5,854 nt of DNA from Acidimicrobiales bacterium (GTDB lineage Bacteria; Actinomycetota; Acidimicrobiia; Acidimicrobiales; Acidimicrobilacustridaceae), in NCBI GenBank assembly GCA_023261915.1, contig JALRFT010000313.1, forward strand, positions 1 through 5,854, written 5' to 3'. This document shows, piece by piece, positions 1 through 5,854 of the stretch. Every line of letters begins with the position of its first letter. The stretch's first letter is position 1. The notes under the pieces were generated by a model. It did not search any database. It saw only the letters and a list, made by a program, of their open reading frames with translations, and was not told the origin of the DNA. The translations under genes were made by a program, and so were the position numbers.

Positions 1-712
1 CCGTCACCCCCGACGGCAGACCCCAACGTCGGGCGAGCTCGGTGCGCACTTCTCCGACGACCTCACCCGAGGCGACGAGAGGAGGCAGCCGGTCAGGATC
101 CACGCCGGACATGGCGACGAGATCGGGGTCGTAGGTCGTCACCCCCAACTGGCGGTTGTCGCACAACTGCGCGGTGAACATGGTCCCCTGGGTGGCGCAC
201 CGCCGGCCGGTGAGTCGGGCCGCCACGAAATCCATCACCTCGAGATAGGAGGCGGTGCGGCGGTGCACTTCGGGTTCGTGGTGTTGGAACCACAACAGGT
301 GCCCGAGAGAGAGCCCGCCTCCGACCGGGGGTACCCCGTGACGGTCTACCCACGTCCCGAACGCTTCGGGGTGACGAGCCATCAGCGCCCAACACTCGTC
401 GGTCCCCCGCCGGTCGAAGTACATCTTGAGCGGTGCCAGAGCAACACCATCGGCGTCGACAGGCACGATGGATGAGTACTGGCTGCACACCCCAATGGTC
501 TGCACCGAAGACACGTCCGAGGGTGACGCCCCGCACACCTCGCCGACGGCGTCGACCACGGTGTCCCACAGCACATGGGCATCCTGGGTGACGACCTCGC
601 CGTCCCGGTGGGTCGTGAGCGGTCGGGAGGAACGGGCGGCGAGCGTTCCGTCGGCACGGACCAGCACCACCTTGACGTTGGTGGTGCCGACATCGATTCC
701 GATCGCAGCCAA
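1..712 (-). CDS. FGGY-family carbohydrate kinase, N-terminal half (cut by window edge)
   Basis: This gene encodes the N-terminal actin-like (FGGY_N) domain of a sugar kinase, which would transfer the ATP gamma-phosphate to a sugar or polyol in the cytoplasm. The frame is open from about position 717 to the window edge and gives 237 residues, about half the usual 480-520. The protein begins MAAIGIDVGTTNVKVVLV, the family's first phosphate-binding loop, with Asp7 and GTT at 9-11. IGVCSQYSS (73-81) matches the usual IGVSGQ strand, and FDRR (99-102) sits where family members carry a substrate-contacting W/D-x-R segment. The second ATP-binding half lies outside the window. No ATG or GTG lies between the upstream in-frame stop and the first conserved loop, so the start is probably TTG at 710-712; CTG at 719-721 is the alternative. 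No clear ribosome binding site precedes either, which suggests coupling to the upstream frame. Xylulokinase, gluconokinase and glycerol kinase relatives cannot be separated from this half alone. Confidence 0.88.
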   Translation of the reverse strand, partial: MAAIGIDVGTTNVKVVLVRADGTLAARSSRPLTTHRDGEVVTQDAHVLWDTVVDAVGEVCGASPSDVSSVQTIGVCSQYSSIVPVDADGVALAPLKMYFDRRGTDECWALMARHPEAFGTWVDRHGVPPVGGGLSLGHLLWFQHHEPEVHRRTASYLEVMDFVAARLTGRRCATQGTMFTAQLCDNRQLGVTTYDPDLVAMSGVDPDRLPPLVASGEVVGEVRTELARRWGLPSGVT

Positions 713-717
713 CGGCG

Positions 718-864
718 TCAGCGACGAACGGGTCGGCGGCGGCTCGGTGGCACAACAGCGGGCCGGAGCCGCTCACGTTGACGCCACACCCACCAGCCCA
801 GCACGGCCGCTGCGCCACCGGCGGCGGCCGCCGCACCGGCGCCAGCGTTCAGGACATCCCTCAC
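718..864 (-). CDS. Possible 48-residue single-pass membrane peptide
   Basis: A short GTG-start frame lies between the di-iron gene and the sugar kinase. It encodes VRDVLNAGAGAAAAAGG, continues through AAAVLGWWVW, then has a strongly basic tail (RQRERLRP, ending RRRPVRR). The Ala/Gly-rich stretch with three tryptophans (about residues 4-27) could span a membrane once, with the basic tail in the cytoplasm. It starts 33 bases after the di-iron gene stop and its TGA lies 5 bases before the likely TTG start of the kinase, so translational coupling is plausible. Only a weak GGTGG-type ribosome binding site precedes it. Third-position G/C is about 71%, below that of its neighbours, and Ala-rich frames arise by chance in GC-rich DNA. 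I recognise no family. It may be a real coupling peptide or simply a spacer. Confidence 0.35.
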   Translation of the reverse strand: MRDVLNAGAGAAAAAGGAAAVLGWWVWRQRERLRPAVVPPSRRRPVRR

Positions 865-897
865 ACCGTCACCACCATGGCGTCGGTGGACATTGAC

Positions 898-2031
898 TCA
901 GGCCCCTTCGGCCGCAGCCCGGTCGGCCGAGACGGCGTCGAGTTCCTCGTACTCAATGGAGGTGTCCGCCCAGTCCTCGAACTGGATGACGCCGATCTCG
1001 CTGAACCGCTGCCGCAACCAGCCGTCATTGGCGTCGAGCAGACCGAGCTTCTTGCAGTTGGGGACGATCTTGGAAAACAACAGGATCTGGAACGGGTCCT
1101 CGAGCGTGGCGCTCTCCCCCCGCTTGCCGGCGAGGATGGCGGTCTTGGGGTCAACCCCCATGCGCTCCCACACCTCCTGGTTGAGGAGACGGTCCCGCAT
1201 CCGCAGCGCCGCCTCGAAGGCGAACTGCTGCCGCTCGAACAGTTCGGCCTCGGTGAGGCCCTCGTAGTACTCCTTGAGGCTCAGCACCCCGAACGCCACG
1301 TGACGCGCCTCGTCACTCATGACGTAACGCAGCAACTGCTTGAGCAGTGGGTCGGGAGTGATCATGTGCATGGTGCCAAAGGCGGCGAGGGCGAGTCCCT
1401 CAACCATGATCTGCATCCCCAGGTAGGTCATGTCCCAGCGGCTGTCACTGATGATGTCGTCGAGCAACAGACCGAGGTGGGTGTTGAGCTGGTAGTGACC
1501 CGTCAGCTTGGTGTCGAGGTACTTGGCGAACACCTCAACGTGGCGGGCCTCGTCGACGACCTGGGTGGCGGCGTAGTACTTGGCGTCGATCCACGGCACG
1601 GTCTCGACGATCTTGGCCGTGCAGATCAGTGCACCCTGCTCACCATGCATGAACTGGCTGAGGCTCCAGTTCTGCATCTCGGTGTGCATCTCCAACCATT
1701 CCTTGGAGCCCCACGACTGCATCGGGGTGCCCTCGACCCGCATGCCCACCATCTCCCAGTTCGGCTCAGTTCCGAACAGGGTGGCCGTGAGCTTCTCGGG
1801 GTCGACGTCGGTGTCCCACGGAAGGTCGGTCTCGCCGTTCCACTGGGCGCCCTTGGCCTTCTCGTAGAGCTTGTTGAGCGCCGGACGGGCACCCTTTTCG
1901 TAATCCCACGTGAAGATGGCGTCACAGTTGTCCTTCACGGCGTGGACGACCTCGTCCACGTAAGGGTTCGGCACCGAGAGGATGGCGTCGAGGTCGTTGG
2001 GGTCGGCCCGGTCGATGATCTGCTCGCTCAC
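898..2031 (-). CDS. Ferritin-like di-iron protein (putative oxygenase/oxidase)
   Basis: This 377-residue soluble protein has the complete carboxylate/histidine set of a ferritin-like four-helix di-iron centre: Glu131 (MHGEQGAL), Glu161-x-x-His164 (DEARHVEVF), Glu211 (MVEGLAL) and Glu241-x-x-His244 (SDEARHVAFG). The 30-50-30 residue spacing and the repeated DEARH motif resemble ribonucleotide reductase R2, R2-like oxidase and AurF-type N-oxygenase relatives. Members of this superfamily activate O2 at two irons for hydroxylation, desaturation, N-oxidation or radical formation. Substrate and reaction cannot be read from the sequence. There is no signal peptide or membrane segment. The start is GTG, chosen because AAGGAG lies five bases upstream. 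Downstream come a possible small membrane peptide and a sugar kinase; upstream, after 88 bases, is a de-N-acetylase and then an acyl-CoA synthetase. That context hints at a lipid or acyl-CoA substrate, by inference only. The di-iron fold assignment is firm; the precise subfamily is not. Confidence 0.9.
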   Translation of the reverse strand: MSEQIIDRADPNDLDAILSVPNPYVDEVVHAVKDNCDAIFTWDYEKGARPALNKLYEKAKGAQWNGETDLPWDTDVDPEKLTATLFGTEPNWEMVGMRVEGTPMQSWGSKEWLEMHTEMQNWSLSQFMHGEQGALICTAKIVETVPWIDAKYYAATQVVDEARHVEVFAKYLDTKLTGHYQLNTHLGLLLDDIISDSRWDMTYLGMQIMVEGLALAAFGTMHMITPDPLLKQLLRYVMSDEARHVAFGVLSLKEYYEGLTEAELFERQQFAFEAALRMRDRLLNQEVWERMGVDPKTAILAGKRGESATLEDPFQILLFSKIVPNCKKLGLLDANDGWLRQRFSEIGVIQFEDWADTSIEYEELDAVSADRAAAEGA

Positions 2032-2036
2032 GATGA

Positions 2037-2042
2037 CTCCTT
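2037..2042 (-). promoter_or_regulatory. Ribosome binding site of the di-iron gene
   Basis: AAGGAG on the minus strand, five bases (TCATC) before the GTG start at 2029-2031. This near-consensus site decides the start of the ferritin-like gene and shows that it has its own efficient translation initiation. Confidence 0.75.
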
Positions 2043-2056
2043 ACCTGCGGTGGGTT

Positions 2057-2075
2057 CCGCTGAGACTACCGCTGA
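2057..2075 (-). promoter_or_regulatory. Possible -10 element (TAGTCT) flanked by a direct repeat
   Basis: In the 88-base gap (2032-2119) between the de-N-acetylase and the di-iron gene, minus-strand TAGTCT (2063-2068) fits the actinobacterial TANNNT -10 pattern. It lies about 32 bases before the GTG start. The heptamer TCAGCGG (minus strand) occurs on both sides of it, at 2069-2075 and 2057-2063, a 12-base period. No convincing -35 box is seen, so an internal promoter with a regulator site is only a possibility. I see no terminator hairpin in this gap. Confidence 0.25.
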
Positions 2076-2119
2076 ACGGCTTCCGGCCTCCATCAGAGAC
2101 CGCGGCGACGCACGCAGGC

Positions 2120-2977
2120 CTACTGCAATCCCCACCACGACGACCACGGGGAGGCCGTTTCCCCGGAGAATTGCCCCACCACCGCAGCGAGAGCGACCGC
2201 AGGATCAACGCGGGGGTCGAGGGTGGCGGTGAGGTCCCACGCCACGGCCACGGCGGTGGACTGATCGAGGTGCCGCGGGTTCGTGAACGTGGCGTTGGCC
2301 CGCCACCGTCCGGGGACCGCCTCGTCGTAACGCTTGGGACCCATCTGACTGGCATGGTGCCGGGCGAGATCCATCGCCTCCTCGACCCGGCCCGACAGAT
2401 CCGATCGGTGCAGATACGCCTCGGGCAACCACGCCAGCGATCGCCAGCCTTCCCAACCGAGCAACTGCTCGGGTTGCCCGGTGGGGCCGACGCTGCGCAG
2501 GGCGTCGATCACGGCGGCGGCCACAGCCACGTGGGTCACATGGGTATCGGCAGGATCATGGGTGTGCACCCGCACCGGCCGGGCGGCACCGACCACCGCA
2601 GCAATCGATGCCACCACCTCGTGCCGTGCGGACCCGGTGCCGCGGACGTCGTCACTGCCGTAGGCCAACAACACCACCGCACCCATGCCGGCGGCATCAG
2701 CCGCCCGGCACTGCTCTTGGGCGCGCACGGCAGCGAACTCGACGTCGGAGAGCGCCAGATGGTGGGGTGAACGGACCGACCCCGCCCCATCGGTGACCAC
2801 GACGCCAACGAAGGATCGCTTCGGATCCGCCTGACAGTCGAGTAGCGGACCGGCGAGCAACAACTCGATGTCGTCGGGGTGCGCCACGATGCCGACATCG
2901 GTGGCAGCAGCGAGTGCCACCGTCGCCTCGGTGCCGTCGGGGACGTGCACCGTGGCGCCGGGTGGCAGACCGGGCAC
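2120..2977 (-). CDS. PIG-L/LmbE-family de-N-acetylase
   Basis: This is a zinc-dependent hydrolase of the GlcNAc-PI de-N-acetylase (PIG-L/LmbE) superfamily, whose known members remove an acetyl group from N-acetylglucosamine conjugates such as mycothiol or phosphatidylinositol precursors. From the start chosen here it has 285 residues. The hallmark AHPDD lies at 32-36: His33 and Asp36 would bind zinc and Asp35 would be the general base. VVTDGAGS (about 61-68) matches the usual T-x-GEAG-like strand, and HDPADTHVTH (140-149) supplies the third zinc ligand, His149. Thr148 replaces the Asp normally found in the D/G-H-P-D-H signature. An ATG at 3023-3025 would add 16 residues and overlap the synthetase gene by 35 bases, but those codons have poor third-position G/C (about half) and no ribosome binding site, so the GTG at 2975-2977 is preferred. 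It follows the synthetase stop by 13 bases, so co-transcription is likely. The substrate is unknown. Confidence 0.85.
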   Translation of the reverse strand: MPGLPPGATVHVPDGTEATVALAAATDVGIVAHPDDIELLLAGPLLDCQADPKRSFVGVVVTDGAGSVRSPHHLALSDVEFAAVRAQEQCRAADAAGMGAVVLLAYGSDDVRGTGSARHEVVASIAAVVGAARPVRVHTHDPADTHVTHVAVAAAVIDALRSVGPTGQPEQLLGWEGWRSLAWLPEAYLHRSDLSGRVEEAMDLARHHASQMGPKRYDEAVPGRWRANATFTNPRHLDQSTAVAVAWDLTATLDPRVDPAVALAAVVGQFSGETASPWSSWWGLQ

Positions 2978-2990
2978 CCCAGCAGTGGGA

Positions 2991-4802
2991 TCAGGAGGCG
3001 TAGAGCGACTCGATCTCTTGTTCATACTGGGCGTGGATGCCGCGGCGCTTCAGCTTTGAGGTCGGGGTGAGCAGTTCCGAGTCCGGCAGCCACTCCTCGC
3101 CGAGGACCCGCACCTTCTTGACCCGTTCGGCGTTGTTGAACTCGCTCATGACTTCGTCGACGCCCTTTTCCACCTCGGCGATGACGACCGGGTTCGCCGC
3201 CAGATCAGCGAGATCGGCGAACTCGATACCCTGGGCCTGCGCCCACGCCGGGGCGACGTCAGGATCGAGCACCACCAGGGCCGAAACGAACGGACGCTTG
3301 TCGCCGATGGCGCACGCCTGGCCGATGAGCGGGATGGTCTTGAGCGCCGCTTCAAGGTTGGCCGGGCTGATGTTCTTGCCGCCGGCCGTGATGATCAGTT
3401 CCTTCTTGCGGTCGACGATGCGGAAGTAGCCGTCGGCATCGACCTCGCCGATATCGCCCGAGTGCAGCCAGCCGTCGGCGTCGAGCGCCTCGGCCGTCTT
3501 GTCCGGGGCCTTGAAGTACCCGGAGAACACGTTGCCGCCCCGGCAGATGATCTCGCCGTCCTCGGCCAGCTTCACTTCACAGCCCGGCACCGCCGGTCCT
3601 ACCGAACCGGCCTTGACCCGTGTGGCCGTCCACGTCATGGGACCGGAGGACTCGGACATGCCGTAGATCTCCGACAGCGGCACACCGATGCAGCGGAACC
3701 AGGTCAGGATCTCCGCCGGCAACGGGGCGGCACCGGTGACGGCACAATCCACCTCGTCGATCCCGAGAAGTTCGCGCACCGGCTTGAAGGCGACGGCGTC
3801 GAGGAACTCGTAGGTCTGCACCTGCTCCTCGGTGGCCGTACCCCAGTCCATGGCCTCCACGATGGGCTCGGCGGCGGCGAGGGCCTCGGCGAACTTCTGG
3901 GACTTCTCAGGATCGGCGGCGAGCACGGCGTTCACGCCGGCGTAGACCTTCTCGTAGACGCGGGGCACACCGAACATGAAGTTCGGCTTGACGTGACCGA
4001 GGTACGGAGCGATCCCGGTGGGGTCAGGACACGTCGTGACCTCGTAGCCGAGGAACGCCCCGGCGTAGTGGCTGGTCATGCGTTCAGCAATGTGGGCCAT
4101 CGGCAGGTAACTGATGATGCGCTTGCCGACATAGTCGTCAAAGGGCAGGGCGCGACGCAGGCACTCCACCGTCCAGCAGATGTTGCGATGGGTGAGCATC
4201 ACGCCCTTGGGCGGACCGGTGGTGCCCGAGGTGTAGATCATGGTGGCGAGGTCATCGGGGGCACAGTTGCCCTTGGCCTCATCGAAACCGATCTCACCGT
4301 GGGTGTAGAGCGTGTCGCCGGCGACGACATCGGCGGGGGCGAGCTGATCAGGATCAGACAGCACCGCGATGCCCCGCAAAGCCGGAAGCTGCTCACGCAC
4401 CTTGAGGAAACGCTCGAGGAACGCCATGTTCTCCACCACGGCGTACACCGCTTCGGAGTGGTTCACGAGGTACTCGATCTGTTCGGCCGACGAAGAGTTG
4501 TAGATCGAGATGGGGGTGGCACCGATCATGTAGGCCGCCATGTCCACCACGTGGAAGTCGGGGACGTTGCGCAACATGAGCACGACGTGGTCCCCGCGCT
4601 CGACACCCTGGGCCCGCAGCCCGGCCGCCAACTGGCTGGCCCGCCGGGCGTACTCGGCGTAGGTCCACTCGCCCCAGCCCCCGTCATCGTCCATCCAGCG
4701 GATGGCGACCTTGTCCCCGTTGGCGGCCACCGTGGCGGCGAACTCGCTCACCACGGTCTGGCCCTCCACCACCGACATGATCTCGTCACTCGTCACCGGC
4801 AT
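2991..4802 (-). CDS. Long-chain fatty-acid--CoA ligase (AMP-forming, FadD15-like)
   Basis: This 603-residue ANL-superfamily enzyme activates a fatty acid with ATP to acyl-AMP and then transfers it to coenzyme A, feeding beta-oxidation or lipid synthesis. The ATP loop YTSGTTGPPKG is at 190-200, YGMSES at 380-385, GWLHSGDIG at 444-452, the hinge region DRKKELIITAGGKN at 464-477, and the C-terminal LTPTSKLKR carries the expected adenylation lysine near residue 583. Length and order fit long-chain acyl-CoA synthetases of the FadD15 type, so it looks intact and active. The start is ATG at 4800-4802 because GAGGGGG lies five bases before it; a GTG at 4821-4823 would add seven residues but overlaps that ribosome binding site. 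It is the first gene of the leftward group and is divergent from a thiolase, which supports a role in fatty-acid metabolism. The chain-length preference cannot be read from the sequence. Confidence 0.95.
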   Translation of the reverse strand: MPVTSDEIMSVVEGQTVVSEFAATVAANGDKVAIRWMDDDGGWGEWTYAEYARRASQLAAGLRAQGVERGDHVVLMLRNVPDFHVVDMAAYMIGATPISIYNSSSAEQIEYLVNHSEAVYAVVENMAFLERFLKVREQLPALRGIAVLSDPDQLAPADVVAGDTLYTHGEIGFDEAKGNCAPDDLATMIYTSGTTGPPKGVMLTHRNICWTVECLRRALPFDDYVGKRIISYLPMAHIAERMTSHYAGAFLGYEVTTCPDPTGIAPYLGHVKPNFMFGVPRVYEKVYAGVNAVLAADPEKSQKFAEALAAAEPIVEAMDWGTATEEQVQTYEFLDAVAFKPVRELLGIDEVDCAVTGAAPLPAEILTWFRCIGVPLSEIYGMSESSGPMTWTATRVKAGSVGPAVPGCEVKLAEDGEIICRGGNVFSGYFKAPDKTAEALDADGWLHSGDIGEVDADGYFRIVDRKKELIITAGGKNISPANLEAALKTIPLIGQACAIGDKRPFVSALVVLDPDVAPAWAQAQGIEFADLADLAANPVVIAEVEKGVDEVMSEFNNAERVKKVRVLGEEWLPDSELLTPTSKLKRRGIHAQYEQEIESLYAS

Positions 4803-4967
4803 GGAAACCCCCTCGATCTTCACACGGCTGGTGGGGGCACCCTAGCGAAGCGGCGCCAGTTCCGTCCTGCCCGGCGCGGTTGCGCGCCCCTGCCCCAGCG
4901 GTGAGAATGACCTCCGGTCTTGACCGGACGGTCCAGATTCGCCCACCTGACGACAACGGGGGTTCCC
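4803..4967. promoter_or_regulatory. Divergent promoter region between synthetase and thiolase
   Basis: These 165 bases hold the control signals for both directions. Leftward, TAGGGT (minus strand, 4839-4844) fits the TANNNT -10 pattern about 37 bases before the synthetase ATG, and GAGGGGG (4808-4814) is its ribosome binding site. Rightward, TTGCGC (4880-4885) and GAGAAT (4903-4908) are 17 bases apart and form a weak candidate promoter, with GGGGG (4958-4962) as a poor ribosome binding site five bases before the thiolase ATG. If that promoter is right, the repeat at 4913-4933 lies just downstream of the -10 box, near the transcription start. The -35 matches are poor, so exact promoters are uncertain. 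Confidence 0.5.
4913..4933. repeat. Overlapping inverted repeats, candidate operator
   Basis: TCCGGTC and GACCGGA form a perfect seven-base inverted repeat around a TT centre (4913-4928). A third half-site, CGGTC at 4929-4933, pairs with the middle GACCG around a GA centre. The three half-sites CGGTC, GACCG and CGGTC therefore start at 4915, 4922 and 4929, exactly seven bases apart and alternating in orientation. This suits a dimeric repressor such as a TetR- or GntR-family protein acting on both divergent genes. A transcript hairpin is the alternative. The regulator itself is not in the window. Confidence 0.45.
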
Positions 4968-5854
4968 ATGGGTTCAGCAGTGATCATCGACGCCGTGCGC
5001 ACACCAGGCGGCAAGCGCAACGGCCAGCTTTCGGGCTGGCATCCCGCCGACCTCGCCGCCGAGGTGCTCGCCGCACTCGCCGAGCGCAACAACCTCGACC
5101 CCGAACTCGTCGATGACGTGATCATGGGTTGTGTGATGCAGGCCGGTGCCCAGTCCCTCAACGTGGGCCGCAACGCCGTGCTCGCCGCCGGGTGGCCCGA
5201 AGCGGTGCCCGCCACCACCATCGACCGCCAGTGCGGCTCGTCACAGCAGTCGGCCCACTTCGCCGCCCAGGGCGTCATGGCCGGTGCCTACGACATCGCC
5301 ATTGCCGCCGGAGTTGAGGTCATGAGTCTCGTGCCCATGGGTGCTTCCGTCGGCAAGGACTTCGGTTACCCGTTCGGCAACCGGGTCTTCGCCCGTTACG
5401 CCCCCCAGGGCGGCCTGCAGTCCCAGGGCATTGGCGCCGAGATGATCGCCGACCAGTGGGGCATCACCCGCGAGGACCTCGACGCCTTCGCCCTCCAGTC
5501 CCAGCAGCGCGCCGCCCAGGCCCGCGACGAGGGCCGGTTCGAGAACGAGATCATCCCGGTCAAGGAGATCCGACGCGACAAGGAGTCGGGCCAGATCATC
5601 GAGGGCGACGCCCTCGTGACCGCCGACGAAGGCATCCGCGACACCGACATGGAGACCCTCGCTCGTCTCAAGCCCGCCTTCAAAGAGGACGGCAAGGTGA
5701 CTGCGGGCAACTCGTCGCAGATCACCGACGGCGCCTCGGCGGTGCTGATCATGAGCGAGGAGAAGGCCGCCGAGCTGGGCCTGAAGCCCCGTGCCCGGTT
5801 CCACACCTTCGCCCTGGCCGGCGTGGACCCCATCACCATGCTGACCGGCCCCAT
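4968..5854 (+). CDS. Acetyl-CoA acetyltransferase / 3-ketoacyl-CoA thiolase, 3' end missing
   Basis: This is a class I/II thiolase, which either cleaves 3-ketoacyl-CoA with CoA in beta-oxidation or condenses two acetyl-CoA. The window contains 295 codons of the roughly 390 usual for the family. It starts MGSAVIIDAVRTPGGKRNG, the typical thiolase N-terminus. IDRQCGSSQQSAHFAAQG carries the acyl-accepting nucleophile Cys89, followed by AAGVEVMSLVPMG (about 111-123), and GNSSQITDGASAVLIMSEEKA opens the C-terminal domain. The GHP histidine motif and the second catalytic cysteine (CxGxG) would lie past the window end, so activity cannot be fully judged. The ATG at 4968 is preceded by GGGGG with a five-base spacer, a weak ribosome binding site. 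It is divergent from the acyl-CoA synthetase. Degradative and biosynthetic roles cannot be separated from this part; the Arg-Gln before Cys89 resembles thiolases that I recall from actinobacterial lipid or steroid catabolism, which is recollection rather than proof. Confidence 0.93.
   Translation, partial: MGSAVIIDAVRTPGGKRNGQLSGWHPADLAAEVLAALAERNNLDPELVDDVIMGCVMQAGAQSLNVGRNAVLAAGWPEAVPATTIDRQCGSSQQSAHFAAQGVMAGAYDIAIAAGVEVMSLVPMGASVGKDFGYPFGNRVFARYAPQGGLQSQGIGAEMIADQWGITREDLDAFALQSQQRAAQARDEGRFENEIIPVKEIRRDKESGQIIEGDALVTADEGIRDTDMETLARLKPAFKEDGKVTAGNSSQITDGASAVLIMSEEKAAELGLKPRARFHTFALAGVDPITMLTGP

Noticed and set aside
93..836. 247-residue minus-strand open frame over the kinase
   Set aside because: It is Arg/Pro-rich and lies one frame away from the kinase frame, which carries the GIDVGTT loop and continues to the window edge.
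874..891. CCACC/GGTGG inverted repeat after the di-iron gene as a terminator
   Set aside because: The stem is only five bases, there is no following T-run, and another reading frame starts immediately downstream.
778..2232. 484-residue plus-strand open frame opposite the di-iron gene
   Set aside because: It is antisense to a gene with clear motifs. Its His/Val/Leu/Gly/Asp-rich composition is what the complement of a GC-rich gene yields, and no domain is recognisable.
3462..4904. 480-residue plus-strand open frame opposite the acyl-CoA synthetase
   Set aside because: Same antisense artefact: low-complexity His/Gly/Val composition, no motifs, and full overlap with a well-supported enzyme.
4920..4925. 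TTGACC as a -35 box for the thiolase
   Set aside because: It is a good -35 match but no -10-like sequence occurs 16-19 bases downstream; it is better explained as part of the inverted repeat.
5241..5854. Minus-strand open frames opposite the thiolase
   Set aside because: They overlap the thiolase frame, which contains the catalytic cysteine motif; their own translations show no recognisable domain.

Overview
The window looks like chromosomal DNA from a high-GC actinobacterium. The genes have strong G/C preference at third codon positions, use GTG and probably TTG starts, and encode an actinobacterial-style FadD15-like acyl-CoA synthetase and thiolase. A member of the Acidimicrobiia is a reasonable guess, but it is inference only. 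I see no mobile element, CRISPR array, tRNA or rRNA.

Layout. A divergent control region of about 165 bases (4803-4967) separates two directions of transcription. Rightward from it runs an acyl-CoA thiolase, cut off by the window end. Leftward, on the minus strand, run a long-chain acyl-CoA synthetase, a PIG-L/LmbE-type de-N-acetylase, a ferritin-like di-iron protein with a full E/ExxH/E/ExxH ligand set, a possible 48-residue membrane peptide, and the N-terminal half of an FGGY sugar kinase that leaves the window at position 1. The synthetase and de-N-acetylase are 13 bases apart and are probably co-transcribed. An 88-base gap before the di-iron gene holds a strong ribosome binding site and possibly its own promoter. 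The last three reading frames are closely packed.

How they may work together. The synthetase activates fatty acids to acyl-CoA and the thiolase makes or cleaves beta-ketoacyl-CoA, so the divergent pair points to fatty-acid turnover. The di-iron protein could be an oxygenase, desaturase or oxidase. The de-N-acetylase and sugar kinase would act on amino-sugar or sugar substrates. Whether these five form one pathway cannot be settled here.

The most notable non-coding signal is a set of three alternating CGGTC/GACCG half-sites, exactly 7 bases apart, between the two divergent lipid genes: a candidate operator. No known defence, secretion or other striking novel system is visible.
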